Positions 1 through 7,764 of a stretch of 64,000 bases of DNA are shown piece after piece. The notes below the pieces were generated by a model. That model searched no databases. It was given only the letters and a program-made list of their open reading frames with translations, and was not told the origin of the DNA. Both the position numbers and the translations under genes were made by a program. The first letter of the stretch is position 1. Every line of letters begins with the position of its first letter. The stretch comes from Arthrobacter sp. ES3-54 (GTDB lineage Bacteria; Actinomycetota; Actinomycetes; Actinomycetales; Micrococcaceae): NCBI RefSeq assembly GCF_029504395.1, contig NZ_JAQFIF010000003.1, forward strand, positions 489,401-553,400, read 5' to 3'.

Positions 1-54
1 GAGCTCGCGTTCCAGCCAGAACGCAATCTCATTGAGGGCATCAACGGCATCCAT
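1..54 (-). CDS. PHP-domain protein (DNA polymerase X-like), 5' fragment
   Basis: Only the first 18 codons lie in the window. Reading the minus strand from an ATG whose complement is at 52-54 gives MDAVDALNEIAFWLEREL, with no stop before the window edge. From memory this closely resembles the N-terminal helix of actinobacterial PHP-domain proteins related to the DNA polymerase X helix-hairpin region (metal-dependent phosphoesterase family), but no domain proper is visible. The Shine-Dalgarno match upstream is weak. The gene diverges from the tRNA cluster. The identification rests on a short peptide and could be wrong. Confidence 0.5.
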   Translation of the reverse strand, partial: MDAVDALNEIAFWLEREL

Positions 55-231
55 CCGTCCATCTTGCACCCACCCTGCACCCGTCTTGCACCGGCGGGGG
101 CCAGATTTTGGATAATCCGGGGGTCTGCCCTTATAGTTTTATAGTCCAGTTCGGAGGAACCCGAAAGGACAAAAACGACAGGCTTCGGCCCTTAATTTTT
201 GCCCTGAGATGTTCAACCGGATGGCGTCCTG

Positions 232-304
232 GCCCCCATCGTCTAGCGGCCTAGGACACCGCCCTTTCACGGCGGCGGCACGGGTTCGAATCCCGTTGGG
301 GGTA
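232..304 (+). tRNA. tRNA-Glu (anticodon TTC)
   Basis: A cloverleaf can be folded. The 7-bp acceptor stem pairs GCCCCCA with TGGGGGT, with a G-U closing pair. The anticodon stem CCGCC/GGCGG encloses the loop CTTTCAC, giving anticodon TTC. The T-arm GGGTTCGAATCCC is canonical. The discriminator base is A and no CCA is encoded. It is the first of three tRNAs on this strand. Confidence 0.96.
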
Positions 305-418
305 CGCAAGGAACTGGTCAAACCGGATGGAAAAGTCTGGTAGGCTAAAGGCCTTGAAAATTTGCGGTAGCGATACCGCAGACAGCAAGAAACACGCAAT
401 ACAAGCAGTAAAAAGCAA

Positions 419-492
419 GGCCCTGTAGCGCAGTTGGTTAGCGCGCCGCCCTGTCACGGCGGAGGTCGCGGGTTCAAGTCCCGTCAGGGTCG
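419..492 (+). tRNA. tRNA-Asp (anticodon GTC)
   Basis: The acceptor stem GGCCCTG pairs with CAGGGTC (one G-U pair) and the discriminator is G. The anticodon stem CCGCC/GGCGG holds the loop CTGTCAC, giving anticodon GTC. The T-arm is GGGTTCAAGTCCC. No CCA is encoded. It lies 114 bp downstream of tRNA-Glu and is probably in the same transcript. Confidence 0.96.
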
Positions 493-540
493 CTCTGATT
501 GCCGGAAGAAATTCCGGCCATCAAGGTGACATGTCACCTA

Positions 541-616
541 GGCTCTGTAGCTCAGTTGGTAGAGCGTTCGACTGAAAATCGAAAGGTCACCGGATCGACG
601 CCGGTCGGAGCCACCA
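541..616 (+). tRNA. tRNA-Phe (anticodon GAA), CCA encoded
   Basis: The acceptor stem GGCTCTG pairs with CGGAGCC (one U-G pair). The anticodon stem TTCGA/TCGAA encloses CTGAAAA, giving anticodon GAA. Unlike its two neighbours, the 3' CCA is encoded (614-616). A strong intrinsic terminator follows 5 bp later, so this is the last gene of the Glu-Asp-Phe cluster. Confidence 0.96.
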
Positions 617-621
617 CTGGG

Positions 622-655
622 AAGCATCAGTTCATTGAGAACTGGTGCTTTTCTT
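622..655 (+). terminator. Intrinsic terminator of the tRNA cluster
   Basis: A 12-bp stem (622-633 with 639-650, one T-G wobble) has a 5-nt loop ATTGA and is followed by TTCTTCTTT. It directly follows tRNA-Phe. Confidence 0.85.
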
Positions 656-670
656 CTTTAACACCGTCAA

Positions 671-720
671 TTGCTCCGTAACTGCCATTCTGAGGGGTCA
701 AAAGGGCAGTTGCGGAGCAA
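671..720. repeat. Inverted repeat, 16-bp arms
   Basis: The left arm TTGCTCCGTAACTGCC (671-686) pairs with GGCAGTTGCGGAGCAA (705-720), one T-G wobble, around an 18-nt loop rich in G and A. It lies between the tRNA terminator and the lipoprotein gene and is not followed by a T-run. It looks like an extragenic palindromic element rather than a terminator. Together with the repeats to about 834 it accounts for much of the gene-free 617-961 interval. Confidence 0.6.
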
Positions 721-722
721 AC

Positions 723-834
723 GACGGGTAGGCCGGGCTGCATCGACGGGTAGGCCGGGGCTGCGTCGACGGGCGGGCGACTGCGGCGACCGATTGGGGC
801 CACCGACGGCGGCGACCGATTGGGGCCACCGACG
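723..834. repeat. Short tandem repeats in gene-free region
   Basis: Two consecutive tandem arrays are visible. The first has two copies of a 22/23-bp unit beginning GACGGGTAGGCCGGG (723-744 and 745-767). The second has two exact copies of a 26-bp unit beginning GCGGCGACCGATTGGGG (783-808 and 809-834), followed by a decayed third copy. No convincing ORF is associated with the arrays. Confidence 0.7.
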
Positions 835-961
835 GCGCGGACCGGTTGGGGGCCCGACCGCTGGCCGGGCTAGACTCGCACGCTGGGGAAAGAACACCAA
901 GGCCGCCGGCAGCCCGGTCCGGGCGGGCGGCGCAATCTCAACCGAAAAGTGATTCTGCAAC

Positions 962-1420
962 GTGATTTCGAAGAATATTGCCCGTCCTCTCACCGCCGCC
1001 GCGTTTCTCGCCGCCCTCGTCCTCACCGGTTGCTCGGCCCCCCAGGCCGGCAGTGCGCCGTCGTCCGCCGCGGCTTCATCAACTGCTTCCGCCTCTGCCA
1101 CGCCGAGCCCCAGCGCAACGTCCGGCCCCTTTGGCAGCTTCTCCAGCGCCGCCGAGGCGTGCACCAAGATCTCAGAGCAGGCCACCGGCGCCACGCTCCT
1201 TCCGCTGTCGGCCGCCCAGGGCAAGACCGCGGAGCTGGAACAGTTCAAAGCGGACCTGGCCGAGACGGCCGGGCGCGTCCCGGACAGCCTCAAGACCGAC
1301 TTCGCCAACCTCAAAGAGGTGGCCGTCGCGGGCGTCACCGACCAGACTGTCTTCTCCAGCGGCAAGCTCCAGGCCGCCATGGCGCCCGTAACAACCTGGA
1401 TCGCCACCAACTGCAATTAG
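962..1420 (+). CDS. Putative secreted lipoprotein, function unknown
   Basis: A 152-residue protein. It starts at GTG 962, which gives a short basic N-terminus followed directly by a signal peptide. The hydrophobic core AAAFLAALVLTG leads into a lipobox LTGC with the lipidated Cys at about residue 24. A Ser/Ala/Pro-rich linker follows (about 25-60). The remainder is a small helical-looking domain with two further cysteines (EACTKI and the C-terminal ATNCN), which may form a disulfide. It is probably anchored on the outer face of the membrane. I do not recognise the family. It stands alone, with the Asp23 operon 215 bp downstream. Confidence 0.75.
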   Translation: MISKNIARPLTAAAFLAALVLTGCSAPQAGSAPSSAAASSTASASATPSPSATSGPFGSFSSAAEACTKISEQATGATLLPLSAAQGKTAELEQFKADLAETAGRVPDSLKTDFANLKEVAVAGVTDQTVFSSGKLQAAMAPVTTWIATNCN

Positions 1421-1522
1421 GAAGTTTGACCGGGCCATCGCCCGCACTGGCTCCCGGCTGATGTCGCGCCGCTGACCGGCGGACGCCAGTCCTGCTCCGG
1501 ATGCCTGCTCCCTGATGCACAG

Positions 1523-1566
1523 GCCCGTTCCCATGGCCCTCACCTGCGGCGGCCCTGGGAACGGGC
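1523..1566. repeat. Inverted repeat, possible terminator after the lipoprotein gene
   Basis: GCCCGTTCCCA (1523-1533) and TGGGAACGGGC (1556-1566) are perfect complements separated by 22 nt. The structure is about 100 bp downstream of the lipoprotein stop and has no T-tract. It may act as a terminator or processing signal, but this is unproven. Confidence 0.4.
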
Positions 1567-1635
1567 GCCGCAAGATTCCCCCGCGCGGCCCGAGGCAGGG
1601 ACTAGGGTGGTGTCAAAGAGAAGGGGGAGTGCGTT

Positions 1636-2187
1636 ATGGAATACCAGAATTCTCAGCCCGTTGCCGGTCCGGCAGCCGGTCCTGCGGCCGGTCTGCCCGT
1701 CGCCGGTCCGGCAGCCGGTCTGCCCGTCGCCCGCCAGCACGTTGCCAATCATGCGGCCGGTCTGCCCGGTGACGGCCTGTCCGTGCCGGCCGGCACCGGC
1801 CGCACGATCATATCGGAAGCCGCCGTCGCCAAGGTCGCGGGCATCGCCGCCCGGTCCGTACCCGGCGTCTACTCGTTGGGATCAGCGCCGTCACGCGCCC
1901 TCGGGGCCATCCGCGACGCCGTCGGCAGCGCCGATCACGCAGCGGGCGTCCGCGTGGAAGTCGGCGAAACTCAGGTCGCCGTGGACATCGACCTTGTCGC
2001 GGTGTACGGCACCCCCCTGCATGCCCTCGCGGACCAGATCCGCGCCGCCGTCTACTCCGCCGTCGAGGAACTGGTGGGGCTCGAGGTGATCGAAGTAAAT
2101 ATCGAGATCAATGACGTTTATGTGCCCGGCCCGGTCAAACCCGCCGTGTCCGCCGAGGCCCGGCCGGCCAGGGAGGCAATCCAATGA
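1636..2187 (+). CDS. Asp23/Gls24 family envelope stress protein
   Basis: A 183-residue protein. Residues about 8-35 are a low-complexity tract made of repeated GPAAGLPVA-like units. From about residue 55 the Asp23/Gls24 (alkaline shock) fold begins: SEAAVAKVAGIAARSVPGV, then a beta-strand pattern through EVIEVNIEINDVYV. Family members are cytoplasmic proteins that associate with the membrane through AmaP-type anchors and are linked to cell-envelope stress. A strong Shine-Dalgarno (GGGGGAG, 1623-1629) fixes the ATG. It is the first gene of a tightly coupled five-gene operon in which every junction overlaps. The family call is firm; the exact role is inferred. Confidence 0.85.
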   Translation: MEYQNSQPVAGPAAGPAAGLPVAGPAAGLPVARQHVANHAAGLPGDGLSVPAGTGRTIISEAAVAKVAGIAARSVPGVYSLGSAPSRALGAIRDAVGSADHAAGVRVEVGETQVAVDIDLVAVYGTPLHALADQIRAAVYSAVEELVGLEVIEVNIEINDVYVPGPVKPAVSAEARPAREAIQ

Positions 2188-2375
2188 GTCTGACGGTAGT
2201 GGGAATCGCCATGGGGGCCTTCGCGGCTTTCATGTCCTTCCAGTTCGGCGTCTGGGGCTTCCTCGGTGCCCTGTTGTTCATGGGCATCGGCGCCCTCTTG
2301 GGCCGCGCCGCAGAGGGGAAGCTGGACCTGCGCAGCGTGTTTGACGCCCTCACGGGCCGGCGTTCCTCCTCATGA
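2184..2375 (+). CDS. Small DUF2273-like membrane protein
   Basis: A 63-residue protein with two closely spaced hydrophobic segments (VVGIAMGAFAAFMSF and GVWGFLGALLFMGIGALLG) and a short charged tail. Its ATG overlaps the upstream stop by ATGA, so it is translationally coupled to the Asp23 gene. Small two-helix proteins of this type (DUF2273) are known from Asp23/Gls24 operons and are thought to help place the alkaline-shock proteins at the membrane. The family assignment comes from size, hydropathy and position. Confidence 0.75.
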   Translation: MSLTVVGIAMGAFAAFMSFQFGVWGFLGALLFMGIGALLGRAAEGKLDLRSVFDALTGRRSSS

Positions 2376-2755
2376 ACATGACGGCTGAAACGCCGATCCG
2401 CGGCACCGCGATGGCCGGGCACAACCGCATCAGCACCCAGGCCCTGACGAGCGTGGCCCGGGCGGCCGCGGGTGAGGCCCTCGGGGTGCCGGCGCACGAC
2501 GTGCGCGCCGAGTGGTCAGACGATGACGGGCTGCTCGCGCTTTCGCTGGTCATGCCCGTCGCGGTCCCGAACCTCACGATGGTCCTGCGGGATCCCGGCC
2601 GCGTCGCTGGCTTTGGCGGTTCCATCTGGGACCGTGCTGTCGCCGCCAAAGCCCAGATCCTGGGCCGCGTGACCGAGCTGACCGGAGCGCAGCTGAGCCG
2701 GGTGGACATCCGCATCAGCGGGGCCAGCGTGCGCGGGGGAGGTCGGGTGCATTGA
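2372..2755 (+). CDS. Second, divergent Asp23/Gls24-like protein
   Basis: A 127-residue protein with no signal peptide or membrane segment. It shares the Asp23-like layout of an N-terminal helix (STQALTSVARAAAGEALGV), a strand (GLLALSLVMPVAV), a central helix (IWDRAVAAKAQILGRVTELTG) and a terminal strand (LSRVDIRISG). It overlaps the DUF2273 gene by 4 nt and the next gene by 4 nt. It probably partners the first Asp23 protein at the membrane. Sequence similarity to classical Asp23 is weak, so the call leans on operon position and predicted fold. Confidence 0.65.
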   Translation: MNMTAETPIRGTAMAGHNRISTQALTSVARAAAGEALGVPAHDVRAEWSDDDGLLALSLVMPVAVPNLTMVLRDPGRVAGFGGSIWDRAVAAKAQILGRVTELTGAQLSRVDIRISGASVRGGGRVH

Positions 2756-3411
2756 GCCAGGACACCCAGAACGCCGGTCTCGGTTCCGGCGCGCACGACG
2801 CCGACGCGGTGCCCGGGAGCGCGCCGCTAGGTTCCGGTGCCGCGGGTATGGACCGTATTTTGAAACGAGAGACGCACTCATCGCGGGCTGTCGTCTCCGT
2901 GATCGCGGCCGCCCTGGTGATGGCGGTGTGCGGTTATGCGCTGCTCGAGACCGCTGTCCAGGCGATCGGGCAGCCGCCGTGGCTCGTGGATCCGCAGACC
3001 GCGGCCGAGCGGGTGGTCGCGCTCCCGGCCGGAATCGGGCCGCTACTACTCGTCGTCACCGGCGCCGTGATCGCCATGGTCGGATTGTTTTTCTTCCTCA
3101 ACGCCGTGCTGCCGGGGCGGCGGGCGCGCCACCTGCTCCCGGACCGCCGGGCCGCCGTCGTGGTGGACGATGAGGTGATTGCCGCGGCCCTGGCGCGCCG
3201 GGCCCGGCTGGCCGCCAACGTGAGTCAGGAGCAGGTGATGGTGGTCGTGTCGCGGAACCGGGTCATGGTCAACGTCCGGCCGACCTCCGGCGTGCCGCTG
3301 CGCCCGGACGCCGTCCTTGACGCCGTGCGGCATGAGCTGCAGGAAATGGGCCCGTGGCCGATGCCGGAAGTGCGGATCCAGGTGTCCACGGCGGGGGTGG
3401 TGGGGGCATGA
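2752..3411 (+). CDS. DUF6286-type membrane protein of the Asp23 operon
   Basis: A 219-residue protein starting at a TTG that overlaps the upstream stop (TTGA). There are two hydrophobic segments: residues about 45-70 (VVSVIAAALVMAVCGYALLETAV) and about 100-125 (LLLVVTGAVIAMVGLFFFLNAV). A cytoplasmic C-terminal domain follows with alternating strands and helices (VMVVVSRNRVMVNVRP, PEVRIQVSTAG), reminiscent of the Asp23 fold. Position and architecture match the DUF6286 proteins of actinobacterial alkaline-shock operons. Its molecular role is unknown. Confidence 0.7.
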   Translation: MSQDTQNAGLGSGAHDADAVPGSAPLGSGAAGMDRILKRETHSSRAVVSVIAAALVMAVCGYALLETAVQAIGQPPWLVDPQTAAERVVALPAGIGPLLLVVTGAVIAMVGLFFFLNAVLPGRRARHLLPDRRAAVVVDDEVIAAALARRARLAANVSQEQVMVVVSRNRVMVNVRPTSGVPLRPDAVLDAVRHELQEMGPWPMPEVRIQVSTAGVVGA

Positions 3412-4019
3412 ACAACACTCCCCGGGTCCTGAACCGCATCCTGATCGGCATCCTTGGCGTCACGCTTCTCGCCTTTGGCGTCCTCTTGGTGCTGCTGGCG
3501 ACCGTTCCCGCCGTCGGCGTGTGGTGGCATGAGTGGGCGGGCAGCGTCCTGAACTTCTGGCTCGATTTGTTCGAACGGACGCAGTTCCCCCGCCGCCAAG
3601 GTAGCTGGCTGTGGCTTGTCATCTGCTTTGTCCTGGTGGTGGTGCTTGGCCTGATGGTGGCCTGGATTGCCCAGCAGGGCAAGGGCCGGACCAGCCTGCT
3701 CGTGGCCGAGGAGGACCCGGGCGACGCGCCGGGCAATGTCGGAATCGGCCACGGCGTGGCGGAGCAGGCGCTCCGTGCGGCCCTCGCGGATCGCCCCGAC
3801 CTCGCCGGCGTCACGGTGGCCGCCTACGAGATCAAGGGGGAGCCGTCCCTCAGGATTTGGGTGGAGCCCCGCCAGGGCGTCGCCCCGCACGCGCTGGCCG
3901 CCGAGGTCTCTTCCCTGGTAGAGGCGCTCGACGCGGTGATCGGCAAGCGCACCCCCGTCCTGATCCACATCGGATCCGGGGCGCGGTCGCGGTTTGGCCG
4001 GGCCGAGCGGGTCCGCTGA
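3408..4019 (+). CDS. amaP: AmaP-like alkaline shock response membrane anchor
   Basis: A 203-residue protein. The ATG at 3408 overlaps the previous stop (ATGA); longer in-frame starts would run into the upstream gene. It has two membrane helices, at residues about 10-35 (ILIGILGVTLLAFGVLLVLLATV) and about 65-90 (WLWLVICFVLVVVLGLMVAWI). The soluble C-terminal domain (VTVAAYEIKGEPSLRIWVEP...) resembles an Asp23-type fold. AmaP anchors Asp23 at the membrane in Staphylococcus. It is the last gene of the operon. The family call comes from topology and context. Confidence 0.75.
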   Translation: MNNTPRVLNRILIGILGVTLLAFGVLLVLLATVPAVGVWWHEWAGSVLNFWLDLFERTQFPRRQGSWLWLVICFVLVVVLGLMVAWIAQQGKGRTSLLVAEEDPGDAPGNVGIGHGVAEQALRAALADRPDLAGVTVAAYEIKGEPSLRIWVEPRQGVAPHALAAEVSSLVEALDAVIGKRTPVLIHIGSGARSRFGRAERVR

Positions 4020-4064
4020 GGCGGCTCCCCGCCGGGGCCGCGGAATCTCCTTTGCATAAAGGTT

Positions 4065-4105
4065 TGATGTAAACGCTTGCATCAGCAGGGTCTGTTGATT
4101 ACTGT
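4065..4105 (+). promoter_or_regulatory. LacI-type operator overlapping the promoter of the sugar ABC operon
   Basis: TGATGTAAACGCTTGCATCA (4065-4084) is an imperfect palindrome with the central CG and AAACGCTT core typical of LacI-family operators. Its right half contains TTGCAT (4077-4082), which is 17 bp from TACTGT (4100-4105), a plausible -35/-10 pair. Bound repressor would cover the -35 box. The likely repressor is the LacI protein encoded at 7765. Confidence 0.65.
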
Positions 4106-4167
4106 GATGGTCGGCACACCAACAGTACGGCCGTTTTTCACCGGTACTCAGCGAGGAGCACTCCAGT

Positions 4168-5451
4168 ATGAAAACCCGCAATTTCCTTCTTCCCGTCGCC
4201 ACGGCAGGCATTTTGGCTATCACCCTTTCGGCGTGTGGCGGCGGAGGTGGCGGCACTACCAGCGGCAGCGACGCCGCCTCGCAGGGCCTGGACGGGCGCG
4301 GCCCCATCACTTACGTTCAGGGCAAGGACAACAGCAACGTGGTCCGCCCGCTGATCGACAAGTGGAACGCGGCCCACCCGAACGAGAAGGTCACCTTCAA
4401 GGAGCAGACCGACCAGGCCGACCAGCAGCACGACGACCTCGTCCAGCACTTCCAGGCCAAGGACCCCGGCTACGATGTTGCGAGCGTCGACGTCGTCTGG
4501 ACCGCGGAATTCGCTGCGAAGGGCTGGCTGCAGCCGCTCAAGGACAAGATGGCGCTGGATACCTCCGCCATGCTGAAGCCGACCGTCGAGGCCGCATCCT
4601 ACAAGGGCACGCTTTACGCGGCGCCGGAATCATCCGACGGCGGCATCCTGTACTACCGCAAGGATCTGGTCCCCACGCCCCCGAAGACCTGGGCCGAGAT
4701 GATGAGCATGTGCTCCATCGCCAAGACCAACAACATCGGCTGCTACTCCGGCCAGTTCAAGAAATACGAGGGACTGACCGTCAACGCCTCCGAGGCGATC
4801 AACTCGGCCGGCGGATCCGTGCTGGACCAGGACGGCAAGCCCAGCCTGAACACCCCTGAGGCGAAGGCAGGCCTCGAAAACCTGACCAAGGCCTACGCGG
4901 CCGGCGAGATCCCGAAGGAAGCCATCACCTTCCAGGAAGAGGAAAGCCGCCAGGCGTTCCAGGACGGCAAGCTGCTGTTCCTGCGCAACTGGCCATACGT
5001 CTACAACCTGGCCACCACCGAAGGTTCCTCGAAGGTCAAGGATGTTCTCGGCATGACGGCCCTCCCGGGCACGGACGGTCCGGGCGCTTCGTCCCTCGGC
5101 GGCCACAGCGCCGCGGTCAGCGTCTACTCGAAGAACAAGGCCACGGCACTGGACTTCCTGAAGTTCCTCACCACGGAAGAGACCCAGAAGTTCTTCGCCA
5201 CCCAGGGTTCGCTCGCTCCGGTGATCGGCACGCTCTACGACGACAAGGAGCTCGTCGCCAAGCTGCCGTACCTGCCGGTCCTGAAGACCTCGATCGAGAA
5301 CGCTGTGCCGCGCCCGGTTACCCCGTTCTACCCGGCCGTCACCAAGGCCATCCAGGAAAACGCGTACGCGGCCATCAAGGGCGAGAAGACCGTGGACGCG
5401 GCACTGTCTGACATGCAGAAGTCCATCGAGTCCGCTAGCGCGGGACAGTAG
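4168..5451 (+). CDS. Sugar ABC transporter substrate-binding lipoprotein (trehalose/maltose type)
   Basis: A 427-residue protein. The signal peptide FLLPVATAGILAITLSAC ends in a lipobox LSAC, followed by a Gly/Ser linker. The rest is an extracellular solute-binding protein family 1 fold: VRPLIDKWNAAHPNEKVTF near the N-terminus, the hinge segment YAAPESSDGGILYYRKDL and a C-terminal VDAALSDMQKSIESA. It resembles ThuE/LpqY-type alpha-glucoside or trehalose binders, but the ligand cannot be read from sequence. GAGGAG at 4152-4157 serves the ATG. It is the first gene of an operon with two permeases; no ATPase is encoded here, so a shared MsiK-type ATPase elsewhere is likely. Confidence 0.88.
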   Translation: MKTRNFLLPVATAGILAITLSACGGGGGGTTSGSDAASQGLDGRGPITYVQGKDNSNVVRPLIDKWNAAHPNEKVTFKEQTDQADQQHDDLVQHFQAKDPGYDVASVDVVWTAEFAAKGWLQPLKDKMALDTSAMLKPTVEAASYKGTLYAAPESSDGGILYYRKDLVPTPPKTWAEMMSMCSIAKTNNIGCYSGQFKKYEGLTVNASEAINSAGGSVLDQDGKPSLNTPEAKAGLENLTKAYAAGEIPKEAITFQEEESRQAFQDGKLLFLRNWPYVYNLATTEGSSKVKDVLGMTALPGTDGPGASSLGGHSAAVSVYSKNKATALDFLKFLTTEETQKFFATQGSLAPVIGTLYDDKELVAKLPYLPVLKTSIENAVPRPVTPFYPAVTKAIQENAYAAIKGEKTVDAALSDMQKSIESASAGQ

Positions 5452-5458
5452 GTCCATC

Positions 5459-6496
5459 ATGGCAACTGAAGTAGGCCCGACGTCGGTCAAGGCACCGGCG
5501 TCGGGCGGGGCACCGATCCACCACGCACCCAAGGGTGTCGGGGAGGACAACCGCATCGCGACGCAGGGGCGCTGGGCAGCATGGCTGCTGGCGCCGACTA
5601 TCCTCGCATTGTCAGTGGTGATCGTTTACCCGATCATCACCGCCATTGTGATGTCATTCCAGAAGGATGCCGGTCTGGACCCCGCCACGGGTCTCTTCAC
5701 TGAAGGTGGCCCGGCAGGGCTCTCGAACTACTACAACTGGATCTTCCAGCAATGCCCGGCTCCGGGCGGCGGAACCGTAGAGTGCCCTCCCGGCACACTC
5801 GGGGCGCAGTTCTGGTCCGCCACCGGCACCACCTTCTTCTTCACCATCGTCACAGTGACACTGGAGACGGTGCTCGGCTTCTGGATGGCCGTCATCATGG
5901 CACGTGCCTTCAAGGGCCGCAGCCTGGTCCGCGCAGCTGTCCTGGTGCCGTGGGCCATCCCCACCGCCGTTACGGCCAAGCTGTGGCTGTTCATCTTCGC
6001 CTTCGAGGGCATCGGCAACAAACTCTTCAACACCACCGTCCTGTGGACAGGCAGCGAATGGCCGGCCAGATGGGCCGTGATCATCGCGGACGTCTGGAAG
6101 ACCACACCGTTCATGGCGCTGTTGATTCTTGCCGGCCTGCAGATGATTCCCGCGGAAGTTTACGAGGCGGCCAAGGTCGACGGCGCCTCAGCCTGGCAGC
6201 GGTTCCGGATGATCACCCTGCCGCTGGTGAAGCCGGCGCTCATGGTGGCCATTCTGTTCCGCACCCTGGACGCACTGCGCATGTTCGACCTCCCGTACAT
6301 CCTGACGGGCGGAGCGAACAACACCACAACGCTCTCCATCCTGGTGATCAACCAGATCAGGCAGGGCTTCAACGCGGCGGCGGCTTTGTCCACCATCACG
6401 TTCATCATCATCTTTCTGGTGGCTTTCATCTTCGTACGCTTCCTCGGAGCGAACGTGGTGGAGCAGCAGACCGGCGCAGGTAAGGGGAAGAAATGA
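5459..6496 (+). CDS. Sugar ABC transporter permease (MalF/SugA type)
   Basis: A 345-residue integral membrane protein with about six helices. The first is at residues about 38-60 (WLLAPTILALSVVIVYPIITAIV). A periplasmic loop after it carries two cysteines (QQCPAPGGGTVECPP), as in trehalose-type permeases. The binding-protein-dependent EAA motif is EVYEAAKVDGASAWQRFRMITLPLVKPA (about 235-262). The start is 7 nt after the binding-protein stop, and the 3' end overlaps the next permease by 4 nt. It forms the translocation pore with the gene at 6493. Confidence 0.9.
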   Translation: MATEVGPTSVKAPASGGAPIHHAPKGVGEDNRIATQGRWAAWLLAPTILALSVVIVYPIITAIVMSFQKDAGLDPATGLFTEGGPAGLSNYYNWIFQQCPAPGGGTVECPPGTLGAQFWSATGTTFFFTIVTVTLETVLGFWMAVIMARAFKGRSLVRAAVLVPWAIPTAVTAKLWLFIFAFEGIGNKLFNTTVLWTGSEWPARWAVIIADVWKTTPFMALLILAGLQMIPAEVYEAAKVDGASAWQRFRMITLPLVKPALMVAILFRTLDALRMFDLPYILTGGANNTTTLSILVINQIRQGFNAAAALSTITFIIIFLVAFIFVRFLGANVVEQQTGAGKGKK

Positions 6497-7380
6497 CCGC
6501 CGCGACCGAACTACGCGCAGAGCAGGACCGGGGGCGGAAGGTCGCGCAGAACCGCGAGAAGTGGGCCCAGAGTCGCACCTACATCAGTGCGGTCGTGATC
6601 CTCTTCTGGTGCCTGGCGCCGGCTTACTGGATGGTGGTGACGGCGTTCCGCGACGTCGGCTACACCTACGACACCTCGATCCTGCCGACCCACGTGACGC
6701 TGGACAACTTCAAGACGGCGTTCGACACGTCCTTCGGCAACCACTTCGGCCAGGCACTGCTCAACAGCTTGTTCATCGGTGCCGTCGTCACCATTGTTTC
6801 GCTGGTGATCGGCGTGTTTGCCGCCTACGCCCTGGCCCGCTTGAACTTCAAGTTCAAGTACCTCGTGCTGGGCTTCATCCTGGGGGCTTCCATGTTCCCG
6901 GGCGTCGCCCTCATCACTCCACTGTTCCAGCTCTTCACGAACATCGGCTGGATGGGTACCTACCAGGCCCTGATCATCCCGAACATCTCGTTCGTGCTGC
7001 CGCTGACGGTCTACACCATGACCTCCTTCTTCCGGGAGATGCCGTGGGAGCTCGAGGAATCGGCGCGGGTGGACGGCTGTACGCAGGGACAGGCCTTCCG
7101 GAAGGTCATCATGCCGCTGGCCGCACCGGCCATCTTCACGACGGCCATCCTGGCGTTCATTTCCTCGTGGAATGAATTCCTGATCGCCAGCCAGCTCTCG
7201 TCCGACGCAACGCAGCCGGTCACCGTGGCCATTGCCAGCTTCGCCGGTGCGCAGCCCAACCAGATCCCGTACACCGCGATTATGGCGGCGGGCACCATCG
7301 TGACCATTCCCTTGGTCATCCTGGTGCTGGTATTCCAGCGTAAGATCGTCGCGGGCCTCACCGCCGGCGCGGTCAAGTGA
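6493..7380 (+). CDS. Sugar ABC transporter permease (MalG/SugB type)
   Basis: A 295-residue membrane protein that begins inside the stop of the preceding permease (ATGA). There are about six helices, starting at residues about 30-52 (YISAVVILFWCLAPAYWMVVTAF). The EAA loop reads ELEESARVDGCTQGQAFRKVIMPLAAPA (about 190-217) and is followed by a helix with FISSWNEFLIA, typical of MalG-type subunits. It pairs with the MalF-type subunit. Its stop overlaps the GTG of the next small gene. Confidence 0.9.
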   Translation: MTAATELRAEQDRGRKVAQNREKWAQSRTYISAVVILFWCLAPAYWMVVTAFRDVGYTYDTSILPTHVTLDNFKTAFDTSFGNHFGQALLNSLFIGAVVTIVSLVIGVFAAYALARLNFKFKYLVLGFILGASMFPGVALITPLFQLFTNIGWMGTYQALIIPNISFVLPLTVYTMTSFFREMPWELEESARVDGCTQGQAFRKVIMPLAAPAIFTTAILAFISSWNEFLIASQLSSDATQPVTVAIASFAGAQPNQIPYTAIMAAGTIVTIPLVILVLVFQRKIVAGLTAGAVK

Positions 7381-7661
7381 GGATGGCATCAAGTGATGGA
7401 TCCGTCATGACTGACGATCAGAACCTGGGCCACGTGCCGGCAACGCGTCGAAAGGTGCGCTCCGGCGAGGACTTCGACATCATCATCGGGTTCCTCGGCT
7501 TCTGGACCGTCGTGCTGCTGGTGGTCACCGTCTGGATGGAGGTGACCGCCCAGCCGGCCCTCTTCTGGGCACTGGGACTGCTGGCCATGCTGCTGGCCCT
7601 CTACGGGATGATCCGGCTGCGCCGGCGTTTGCCCGGACGGACGGCCAGCCGGCGCCGCTAG
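7377..7661 (+). CDS. Small two-helix membrane protein linked to the sugar ABC operon
   Basis: A 94-residue protein. A GTG overlaps the permease stop (GTGA); in-frame ATGs at 7383 and 7407 are alternatives. There are two hydrophobic segments, IIIGFLGFWTVVLLVVTVWMEV and LFWALGLLAMLLALYGMI, flanked by arginine-rich ends (RLRRRLPGRTASRRR). It has no recognisable domain. The coupling suggests co-expression with the transporter, perhaps as an accessory subunit. Function unknown. Confidence 0.7.
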   Translation: MRMASSDGSVMTDDQNLGHVPATRRKVRSGEDFDIIIGFLGFWTVVLLVVTVWMEVTAQPALFWALGLLAMLLALYGMIRLRRRLPGRTASRRR

Positions 7662-7764
7662 CCAGCCAGGGGCCAGGACTATTCATCTGCCGCGGGGGAG
7701 GCGGGCGCAGCACGTCTGCGGGCAGCCGACAGGCTTCCGCGGACCGTCAACAAGGGGACAAAAG

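Noticed and set aside
232..616. tRNA-associated integrated element
   Set aside because: No integrase and no duplicated tRNA 3' end were seen downstream; only short repeats.
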